Shown here one piece after another: positions 57,912 through 64,000 of a stretch of DNA of 64,000 nucleotides. Source of the DNA: Oceanimonas baumannii (GTDB lineage: Bacteria > Pseudomonadota > Gammaproteobacteria > Enterobacterales > Aeromonadaceae); NCBI RefSeq assembly GCF_002245495.1, contig NZ_NQJF01000004.1, positions 1 to 64,000 of the forward strand, given 5' to 3'. A model generated the notes under the pieces. It was given only the letters and a program-made list of their open reading frames with translations. It did no database searches and had not been told where the DNA came from. How positions within the stretch are numbered: the first letter of the stretch is position 1; each line of letters starts with the position of its first letter. Made by a program: the position numbers and the translations under genes.

Positions 57912-57936
57912 AAATGGCCGGCAATGCCGGCCATCG
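57912..57936 (-). terminator. ndh terminator
   Basis: ATGGCCGGC (57914-57922) and GCCGGCCAT (57926-57934) with a three-base loop. Read leftward it is followed by seven T. Confidence 0.85.
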
Positions 57937-57971
57937 GATCATCAGCGACGCAGCGCTACATTGTTATGCCA

Positions 57972-59264
57972 TCAGTGTAGCTTCAGTCGCGGTCGCAGAA
58001 AGCGGTTGATGCGGCCCACCAGCATCATCAGGCCGGTACGAGTGTAACCGTGCAGCGCCACCTGGTGCATGCGGTAAAGCGACACATACACGGTACGGGC
58101 AATGCGCCCTTCCACCATCATGGAGCCACGCATCAGATTGCCCATCAGTGAACCCACCGTGCTGTAGCGACTCAGGTTCACCAGTGAGCCATGATCTTTA
58201 TAAACATAGGGTTTAAGGGGCTTGCCATTGAGGCTGGCGATGATGTTGTCAAAAGCCAGGCTTGCCATCTGGTGAGCCGACTGCGCCCGGGGCGGCACCG
58301 GCTTGCCGTCAGCCTGCAGACAGAAGGCACAATCACCAATCACGAATATACTGTCATCCCGGCTAGTCTGCAGGGTGTCTTTTACCACCAGCTGGTTAAT
58401 ACGGTTCGTCTCCAGCCCGGCAATGTCTTTCATAAAGTCAGGCGCTTTAATGCCTGCCGCCCACACCATCAGATCCGCCGGGATCAGTTCATCACTTTTT
58501 GTTTTAAGGCCCTTGTCGGTGGCTTCCACCACCATGGTGCCCACCCGGACATCTACCCCGAGTGCACGCAGCTCTTTGTGCGCCATGGCAGAAATCCGCT
58601 CCGGCAGCGCCGGCAAAATACGCGGCCCGGCTTCGACCAGGGTCAACCGCAGGCAGTTGCGGTTCAGTTTTTTGAAACCATAGGCATTCAGGTGCTCCAC
58701 CGCATTGAACAACTCGGCAGACAGCTCCACCCCGGTAGCACCACCGCCCACAATGGCGATATCCACTTTTTCATCCACGGTGTCGCTCTCGGCATATTGC
58801 AGAAAACGGTTCATCAGCTCATCGTGAAAGCGTTCGGCCTGCTGCGGACTGTCCAGGAAAATGCAGTGTTCACTCACACCCTGAGTACCGAAGTCGTTGG
58901 ATACTGAGCCCAGTGCCATCACCAGAATATCGTAATTCAGGGTGCGCTCACCCACCACCGGCTTGCCGTTGTCATCGGCCAGCGGGGCAAGCCTGATCAG
59001 TTTCTGCTCCCGATCAATATCGGTAAGGGTGCCAAGGTGAAAGCTGAAACCATGGTTATGGGCCTGAGAGCGATAACTGAGTCCGTCGATACCGGTATCC
59101 ATGGCACCGGTGGCCACTTCATGCAGCAAAGGTTTCCACAGATGAGTCCGGTTGCGGTCTACCAGGATCACCTCCGCCTTGCCTTTGCGACCCAGCTGCC
59201 GGCCCAGTTTGGTCACCAGCTCAAGTCCGCCGGCACCTCCACCAACTACAATGATGCGTGTCAT
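57972..59264 (-). CDS. ndh: Type II NADH dehydrogenase
   Basis: A 430-residue membrane-associated flavoprotein that oxidises NADH and reduces quinone without pumping protons. The first dinucleotide motif is [18 protein letters not shown] (FAD, about 3-20) and the second [18 protein letters not shown] (NADH, about 167-184). [12 protein letters not shown] and [12 protein letters not shown] (here [11 protein letters not shown]) are conserved. The basic amphipathic C-terminus fits membrane attachment. It has its own terminator and is upstream-adjacent to nagZ by 138 bp in the opposite order of transcription. Confidence 0.96.
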   Translation of the reverse strand: MTRIIVVGGGAGGLELVTKLGRQLGRKGKAEVILVDRNRTHLWKPLLHEVATGAMDTGIDGLSYRSQAHNHGFSFHLGTLTDIDREQKLIRLAPLADDNGKPVVGERTLNYDILVMALGSVSNDFGTQGVSEHCIFLDSPQQAERFHDELMNRFLQYAESDTVDEKVDIAIVGGGATGVELSAELFNAVEHLNAYGFKKLNRNCLRLTLVEAGPRILPALPERISAMAHKELRALGVDVRVGTMVVEATDKGLKTKSDELIPADLMVWAAGIKAPDFMKDIAGLETNRINQLVVKDTLQTSRDDSIFVIGDCAFCLQADGKPVPPRAQSAHQMASLAFDNIIASLNGKPLKPYVYKDHGSLVNLSRYSTVGSLMGNLMRGSMMVEGRIARTVYVSLYRMHQVALHGYTRTGLMMLVGRINRFLRPRLKLH

Positions 59265-59402
59265 TCCTTAACCTCGTAAAAATAAAAGTCTGCGGCTATG
59301 GCCTGTCCATAGCGGAAGACTCTTGTAGTGACGCCTCAACTGAGGCGTCACCATTGTAAAAGTTGTAAGCGAATCCACAACTTTATTTTTACATAAAAAT
59401 AA

Positions 59403-60395
59403 CTACAGGCTAGTGCGCTGAAGGCGATCTGCGGCGTCACGCCAGCGCCGGCTGTGGTAAAGATGATCGGGGCCGGCATTATCCTTTTTACGCAATACGG
59501 ACAGATCGCGCTGCAGATCATGCGGCAGGCTGTCGATAATGCTGACCGCCCCGGCCCTGTTGTTGCAGGCCAGCAGCAGATCACAACCGGCTGCCAGGGC
59601 CTGTGCGGCACGCTCGGCGTAGCCGCCGGCCACTGCAGCCCCTTCCATGGTGAGATCGTCACTGAAAATAATGCCATTAAATCCCAGCTGCCGGCGCAGC
59701 ACGTGTTTTAACCAGAACTCGGAAAAACCCGCCGGACGTTCGTCTGCCTGGCTGTAAATCACATGCGCCGGCATCACTCCCTGGATGATCCCCTGCGCAA
59801 TCAGGGCTTTAAAAGGCACCATATCAGCCTGTTCAATGTCTGCCAGTGGCCGCTCATCAACCGGGCTTTCTTTATGCGAATCGGCACGTACGCTGCCATG
59901 GCCGGGAAAATGCTTGGCCACCGCCGCCATACCTGCTTCTTTCATGCCGCTGATATAAGCCCCGGCGTTCGCGATCACCGGCTCGGGATCGGAACCAAAG
60001 CTACGATCACCAATCACTTCACTGCCCCGCTCCAGATCCAGTACGGGGGCAAAGCTGAGATCAATGTCATGCGCCAGCAGCTCGGCTGCCATCACCCAGC
60101 CGGCGTCGGCCAGCAACTGCTGCCGCTCGGGATGAGCGAGTCCGGCCAGCCGGCCCGGTGCCGGCAACGGAAAAAAGCCATCACGAAAACGTTGTACCCG
60201 GCCGCCCTCGTGATCCACCGTGAGCAGCAAGCCGGGTTTGACGGCCCTGATGGCCTTGACCAGGGCACTGAGCTGGCGGCGATCATGATAATTTCTGGCG
60301 AAAAAAATCACCCCGCCCACCGTGGGGTGTGCCAGCAGCTCTCGCTCTTCGGCATCCAGCTCACAGCCGTTTACATCAAGAAGAAAAGGTCCCAT
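59403..60395 (-). CDS. nagZ: Beta-N-acetylhexosaminidase (muropeptide recycling)
   Basis: A 330-residue cytoplasmic GH3 enzyme that removes GlcNAc from 1,6-anhydro-muropeptides. KHFPGHGSVRADSHKESP is the GH3/NagZ catalytic loop (histidine-aspartate dyad) and FSDDLTMEGAAVAGG holds the nucleophile aspartate. Slightly shorter than E. coli (341). Same strand and order as thiK, lpoB and hinT upstream, but a 550-bp repeat array separates nagZ from thiK. Confidence 0.97.
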   Translation of the reverse strand: MGPFLLDVNGCELDAEERELLAHPTVGGVIFFARNYHDRRQLSALVKAIRAVKPGLLLTVDHEGGRVQRFRDGFFPLPAPGRLAGLAHPERQQLLADAGWVMAAELLAHDIDLSFAPVLDLERGSEVIGDRSFGSDPEPVIANAGAYISGMKEAGMAAVAKHFPGHGSVRADSHKESPVDERPLADIEQADMVPFKALIAQGIIQGVMPAHVIYSQADERPAGFSEFWLKHVLRRQLGFNGIIFSDDLTMEGAAVAGGYAERAAQALAAGCDLLLACNNRAGAVSIIDSLPHDLQRDLSVLRKKDNAGPDHLYHSRRWRDAADRLQRTSL

Positions 60396-60489
60396 GTTTG
60401 CTCCGGAGCCGCATTGCGGCCGTGTTGAATGTATTTATCATTGTCAGAATACGATATTGCCGCCAAAAAACGTCACCCCGTGAAGGAAC

Positions 60490-60925
60490 GTCATCCCCAG
60501 CAGGGGCGGGTCCATGCACTTCTGCGGATCAGGCGTTGCCGTTCGTATCTTGCGCCCTGTACTGGATTCCCACCTTCGTGGGAATGACCACCGCACTATC
60601 ATCTCGCGCGGGGGCGGGTTCATATTCTTCTGCAGATCAGCCGTTACCATTCGAATCTTGCACCTTGTGCTGGATTCCCACCTTCGTGGGAATGACCACC
60701 GCACTATCATCTCGCGCGGGGGCGGGTTCATATTCTTCTGCAGATCAGCCGTTGCCGTTCGAATCTTGCACCTTGTGCTGGATTCCCACCTTCGTGGGAA
60801 TGACCACCGCACCATCATTCCGCGCGGGAACGGGGTCCATGCACTTCTGCGGATCAGGCGTTGCCGTTCGTATCTTGCGCCCTGTGCTGCATTCCCACCT
60901 TGGTGGGAATGCCCCTGATCCGTCA
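60490..60925. repeat. Tandem array of a 108-bp hairpin repeat (four copies)
   Basis: The hairpin GGATTCCCACCTTCGTGGGA with ATGAC starts at 60564, 60672 and 60780, and a variant (GCATTCCCACCTTGGTGGGA) at 60889. Periods are 108, 108 and 109 bp. The linker (CTTCTGCNGATCAGNCGTT and following) repeats with few changes, and each unit has a second GC-rich element (CGCGCGGGGGCGGG type). Long frames of 134 and 171 codons arise only from the repeat. No gene lies between 60396 and 60951. Confidence 0.93.
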
Positions 60926-60951
60926 TCCCGCTCTGAGTGGCAGTGCAAATG

Positions 60952-61764
60952 CTACCCAAGTCTGTTCGTCAGCTTCGCCCGCGCCGACTCCAGCCACACC
61001 TGGTATGATGCCTTTTGCGTATGCTGATATTGCACCATGGCCCACAGCAGGGTCAGTAACTGCACCCAGGGCAAGCGGGCCCGCAGACGGGCAAGGCTGA
61101 CCTGACCACCGGCGGCATTATAAGCAGCCAGCAAGGCGGCACAGCCGTTATCGTCCAGCGCTCTGTCATCGGCGATAACCGCCAGCTCAAAGGCCGCATC
61201 GGCCAGACAGGCATATTCCCAGTCCAGTAACCAGGGGCGAGGCCCCATCAGGTTGCCGGCAGTTAAGTCGCAATGACACAGCACAGGGGTAAAATCAGGG
61301 TTCAGTTCCGGCTGGCTGAACTGGGCAAGGGTCGCCGTGAGCCAGGCCGGCTGGTGAGTCAGCTGCTCAAGATAGTGCTGCGCCCGATGATGGAGGTTCA
61401 GCCGCCCCGGGCCTCGTACCTCAAGCCGGTGCAGGCGGGCCACCCTGTTCATCAGTGCCGTCAGCGAGCCCGGCGTTTGCCGCCAGTCAGGCTCACTCAG
61501 CCAGTCAAGGATCAGCAGGCCGGTGCGGGTATCGGAATAACGGATAAGCGGCGCCAGCCCGGCGCGGGAGGCGGCCTGATGAATAATAAGCTCGTGATGG
61601 CGGTTAATGCCCAGGCGGGCAGGTGTCTGACAGCCCAGCCGCAACCAGTAACAACCCTGCCCGGTCTCCAGCCGGAAACAATGATTGGTCTGGCCACCCT
61701 TCAGTGCAACCAGCCTGCCGTGCCATACCGGCGGCAGGCTGGTCAGCAACTGCTCAGCGTCCAC
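60952..61764 (-). CDS. thiK: Thiamine kinase (ThiK/YcfN-like phosphotransferase)
   Basis: A 270-residue protein of the aminoglycoside-phosphotransferase/choline-kinase fold. VLCHCDLTAGNLM is the catalytic Brenner motif (HxDxxxxN) and WLLDWEYACLADAAFELA holds the metal-binding aspartate. Placement between lpoB and nagZ matches E. coli thiK, which phosphorylates thiamine in salvage. Its start overlaps the lpoB 3' end by 11 bp. Its last codons run into the 108-bp repeat array. Confidence 0.85.
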   Translation of the reverse strand: MDAEQLLTSLPPVWHGRLVALKGGQTNHCFRLETGQGCYWLRLGCQTPARLGINRHHELIIHQAASRAGLAPLIRYSDTRTGLLILDWLSEPDWRQTPGSLTALMNRVARLHRLEVRGPGRLNLHHRAQHYLEQLTHQPAWLTATLAQFSQPELNPDFTPVLCHCDLTAGNLMGPRPWLLDWEYACLADAAFELAVIADDRALDDNGCAALLAAYNAAGGQVSLARLRARLPWVQLLTLLWAMVQYQHTQKASYQVWLESARAKLTNRLG

Positions 61765-62353
61765 TTACGCTATCGGACCACAGCACTTCACCGCTGGCCA
61801 GCTCCATCAGCTGAGCCTGCAATTTAAAACCACTGCCGGCACGGTTCAGGTTACCGGACAACAGATAGGCGGCACCACTTTGCTTGCCCAGCCGTACCAG
61901 CGAGGCAATGTCGGCCCGTCCGTGCTGAAACGCCAGCTGTTGCCGCAGGCTGTTGACCTGAGGACCAGACACAAAGTTCACCGAGTCACTCAGCTGTGCC
62001 TGCAGCCGTTCGGTCAGGCCCCGGGTATCTACCGGACTGCCGGCCTGGTTACGGATATCATCCAGCAGCACAGGGCCGTTCACTTCACTTATGGCGGGGC
62101 TGGACTTAAGCCGTGCCGCCAGATTGTCGGCCAGCCGCTGCATGGTCGCATTGCTGACTTCCGGCATCGGAGCCGGCGGCGGCTCAGGTAAATCGATGAC
62201 CGGCGGTGGCGTCGGTGTTGACGGCTGCACAGGCGGAGGTTGAGGCGTCGCTGGCCTGACCGGAGCTGGCTGGGAAGAATACGGGTTTGGCAGGGTACAG
62301 GCACTCAGTGCCAGCACCGCAGTCGCCAGGGTAGCAATGCGAAAAGCGGTCAT
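61754..62353 (-). CDS. lpoB: Penicillin-binding protein activator LpoB
   Basis: A 199-residue outer-membrane lipoprotein. The signal ends in a lipobox LSAC, followed by a proline-rich flexible linker (PVRPATPQPPPVQPSTPTPPP, about 32-52), then the globular domain that contacts PBP1b. The linker lets it reach through peptidoglycan. It overlaps thiK by 11 bp. hinT lies just upstream; the ycfL gene found between them in E. coli is absent. Confidence 0.92.
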   Translation of the reverse strand: MTAFRIATLATAVLALSACTLPNPYSSQPAPVRPATPQPPPVQPSTPTPPPVIDLPEPPPAPMPEVSNATMQRLADNLAARLKSSPAISEVNGPVLLDDIRNQAGSPVDTRGLTERLQAQLSDSVNFVSGPQVNSLRQQLAFQHGRADIASLVRLGKQSGAAYLLSGNLNRAGSGFKLQAQLMELASGEVLWSDSVSGR

Positions 62354-62362
62354 TTCTGCTCC

Positions 62363-62713
62363 TTATTGCGCCAGCATGGGGCCCAGTGGCCGGCCACCCA
62401 GCAAATGCATGTGAATATGGTATACCTCCTGACCACCATGACGATTACAGTTTACCAGCAGACGATAGCCGTCTTCGGCAATACCGGCGTCGGCAGCCAG
62501 CTTGCGGGCAACGGTAAATAACCGGCCCAGAGCCAGCTCATGCTCGGCTTCTACCTCATTCACCGTCGGGATCAGCACATTGGGAATGATCAGAATATGA
62601 GTGGGAGCCTTGGGAGAAATATCCCGGAATGCAGTGACCAGCTCATCCTGATACAGAATATCGGCGGGAATTTCCTTACGGATAATTTTGCTGAAAATCG
62701 TCTCTTCTGCCAT
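62363..62713 (-). CDS. hinT: Histidine-triad purine nucleoside phosphoramidase
   Basis: A 116-residue HIT protein. [16 protein letters not shown] carries the HxHxH catalytic triad and [20 protein letters not shown] is the HinT start. It hydrolyses AMP-lysine-type phosphoramidates, including lysyl-AMP from lysyl-tRNA synthetase. It is the first gene of the hinT-lpoB-thiK group. Confidence 0.95.
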   Translation of the reverse strand: MAEETIFSKIIRKEIPADILYQDELVTAFRDISPKAPTHILIIPNVLIPTVNEVEAEHELALGRLFTVARKLAADAGIAEDGYRLLVNCNRHGGQEVYHIHMHLLGGRPLGPMLAQ

Positions 62714-62932
62714 TGCCTGTCTCCTTCAATAAATGGCCTGCCAAAAGGTGGGCAGACCAGACATTATAGCCTGCCATGCCCACAAGTGAATGGGTAACCC
62801 CTTGATGCATAACGTACAGAACGGGCCAAAACGAACAAATTAGCAGCACTTGAAATAACTTATCCATAATCCATATTGACAGCACCGCCCGCCTTTATCT
62901 ATTATGCGCCCCGTCATCACGAATGACCTTCT

Positions 62933-63009
62933 CGGCGTGTAGCGCAGCCTGGTAGCGCACTGTCATGGGGTGTCAGGGGTCGGAGGTTCAAATCCTCTCA
63001 CGCCGACCA
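62933..63009 (+). tRNA. tRNA-Pro (anticodon GGG)
   Basis: A 77-base tRNA with encoded CCA (63007-63009). Acceptor arms CGGCGTG (62933) and CACGCCG (62999-63005) pair. The D-stem is GCGC/GCGC with the AGCCTGGTA loop, and the anticodon loop ATGGGGT reads GGG. The TTCAAAT loop is standard. The anticodon stem (CTGTC/GTCAG) keeps the T-T mismatch of E. coli proL, with a compensatory T-A for C-G change. Confidence 0.96.
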
Positions 63010-63017
63010 AATCATCC

Positions 63018-63048
63018 TCAAAAAGCCCACCTTATGGTGGGCTTTTTG
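63018..63048 (+). terminator. tRNA gene terminator
   Basis: AAAAAGCCCACC (63020-63031) and GGTGGGCTTTTT (63035-63046) with a four-base TTAT-type loop, following the tRNA by ten bases. Confidence 0.9.
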
Positions 63049-63162
63049 TTTTTCGGCATTTCTATTCGCCAGTCTCTGTCCGTTACCATCACCATTAAGA
63101 TTCAGTCTGCTCCGTTATTCTATACACTTCTGTGTATTGGTCTCACTGACGGAGCAACGTCC

Positions 63163-63555
63163 ATGACAACATTCAGACGCAAAACCCTGGCGCTGGCACT
63201 GGCCGGCATCATCACCACACAACTGGCCGCCTGTGGCACCGTGTTCTATCCGGAGCGCAAAGGACAGCACAGTGGCCGCATCGATCCTGTGGTTGCCATC
63301 GCCAACGGCGTGGGGCTGTTATTCTTCCTGGTACCCGGGGTCATCGCCTTTGCCGTGGATTTTACCAACGGTACCATTTATCTGCCAGGTGGACGGGCCG
63401 AACATCAACCCGAGCTGACCCCCGACAACATTAATAACATCCTCTACGCCGCCACCGGCAAGCAGGTAGACTGGTCACAACAGGACATTACCATCACCTC
63501 GCTGCAAAGCCATGATGCGTTCGCTGGCTTTGAACTGATGCCAGCACAAGGCTGA
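63163..63555 (+). CDS. Predicted lipoprotein, unknown
   Basis: A 130-residue protein. The signal peptide ends in a lipobox LAAC (cysteine about residue 24). A hydrophobic segment follows (VVAIANGVGLLFFLVPGVIAFAVDF, about 43-67), so the mature protein is either doubly anchored or has a buried core helix. Then a C-terminal domain (LTPDNINNILYAATGKQVDW). Similar small lipoproteins occur in Vibrio and Aeromonas, as far as I recall. I use ATG 63163. Confidence 0.75.
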   Translation: MTTFRRKTLALALAGIITTQLAACGTVFYPERKGQHSGRIDPVVAIANGVGLLFFLVPGVIAFAVDFTNGTIYLPGGRAEHQPELTPDNINNILYAATGKQVDWSQQDITITSLQSHDAFAGFELMPAQG

Positions 63556-63558
63556 ACC

Positions 63559-64000
63559 TTAATAAGCGCCGCCAATAGCAGGCCGTAAATTGTCATACAG
63601 CGGTATGAACTTGTTCAGTTCACTGCTGCTCATACTCTGGTTAATTTGTTCAAGATGCGTAAGTGCCCGGCTGATGCTGGCCTTACGCAACAACAACACG
63701 TTGGGATAGATCCGCCTCGCTTCAGTCAGCACCAGAGCTGCCCTCTCCTGCTCATCTGCCCGCATTAACGCCAGGTAAGCATTGTAATAAATGCCCGATC
63801 TGGGCGTATGCAGCAGAAAACGTCTGGCCCAGCCGGCATAATCCAATAGTGCTTCCCGATCACGGCTCTGCAGCGCCTTTTCCAGCTCGGCATGGTGACG
63901 ATAAAACGCCGTCCTGTCGTGCCAGATAAGAGGATTAAGCACATGCCGGAGTGACGATGTCTCCCGTTCCGGCGACTGGGCATAAGCGGTAATCTGCTGG
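63559..64000 (-). CDS. C-terminal part of a probable Wzy/PglL-type membrane protein (partial)
   Basis: The frame runs open from the right edge of the window to its stop at 63559, giving the last 147 or so residues. The part seen is soluble and helical (HHAELEKALQSRDREALLDYAGWARRFLLHTPRSGIYYNAYLALMRADEQERAALVLTEARRIYP), like the C-terminal domain of O-antigen polymerase/ligase or PglL pilin glycosylase proteins (Wzy_C). The membrane part is outside the window. The GTG at 63940-63942 is not the true start. Convergent with the lipoprotein gene. Confidence 0.55.
   Translation of the reverse strand, partial: QQITAYAQSPERETSSLRHVLNPLIWHDRTAFYRHHAELEKALQSRDREALLDYAGWARRFLLHTPRSGIYYNAYLALMRADEQERAALVLTEARRIYPNVLLLRKASISRALTHLEQINQSMSSSELNKFIPLYDNLRPAIGGAY

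Noticed and set aside
60444-60959. Frames of 171 (minus) and 134 (plus) codons
   Set aside because: The 108-bp unit is a multiple of three, so stop-free frames repeat by construction; there is no start signal or family resemblance.

Overview
The window is a chromosomal segment of a gammaproteobacterium. Gene content, gene order and protein similarity point to the Aeromonadales (an Oceanimonas / Oceanisphaera / Zobellella type marine bacterium). Evidence is the sdhCDAB-sucABCD block facing gltA, the msbA-lpxK-ycaR-kdsB block, lolCDE, the hinT-lpoB-thiK-nagZ-ndh neighbourhood and a periplasmic broad-specificity amino-acid racemase. The genus is an inference from memory of protein families; no search was possible.

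Layout. 1-1095: the right end of an ISAs1-family insertion sequence that appears to truncate an unknown gene. 1101-3467: a chemotaxis receptor with a CXXCH haem-c motif, divergent from a YbaK-type deacylase, with a perfect FNR-type box between them. 3468-4080: hairpin repeats and a terminator. 4098-15312: the TCA-cycle block (sucD, sucC, sucB, sucA, sdhB, sdhA, sdhD, sdhC on the minus strand; gltA on plus). 15336-17262: MFS exporter with a divergent TetR regulator and palindromic operators. 17340-18643: a complete IS4-family (IS10-like) element inserted inside a hairpin repeat. 18737-25726: fbp, then kdsB, ycaR, lpxK, msbA, comEC (envelope and DNA uptake). 25754-26772: a tandem pair of DUF2062 membrane proteins. 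27218-30343: lolC-lolD-lolE. 30436-37849: PilZ protein overlapping mfd, an FAD oxidoreductase, DUF3422 and DUF4242 proteins. 38078-41644: TauE-type exporter with a divergent AraC regulator, then a NemR-like regulator and an NADPH oxidoreductase carrying identical operators. 41900-45462: a GNAT pseudogene and several small or membrane proteins. 45592-47749: cobO and cobQ.

47886-57750 looks like a catabolic module for lysine or pipecolate. It holds an ornithine-cyclodeaminase/ketimine-reductase family enzyme, a class III aminotransferase, a LysR regulator, an ALDH7/AmaB-like dehydrogenase, an NSS-type sodium symporter with a small MetS-like subunit, a DAO-type FAD oxidase and the periplasmic racemase. 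Together they could racemise, import and oxidise lysine via cyclic imines to aminoadipate. 57972-62713: ndh, nagZ, thiK, lpoB and hinT. 62933-63009: tRNA-Pro(GGG). The window ends with a lipoprotein and the C-terminus of a probable Wzy/PglL-type membrane protein.

A family of about 25-nt hairpins (a GGA...TGAC frame around a covarying GC-rich stem) recurs at six places. Most lie between convergent genes, and some have expanded into tandem arrays with periods of 145 or 108 bp.
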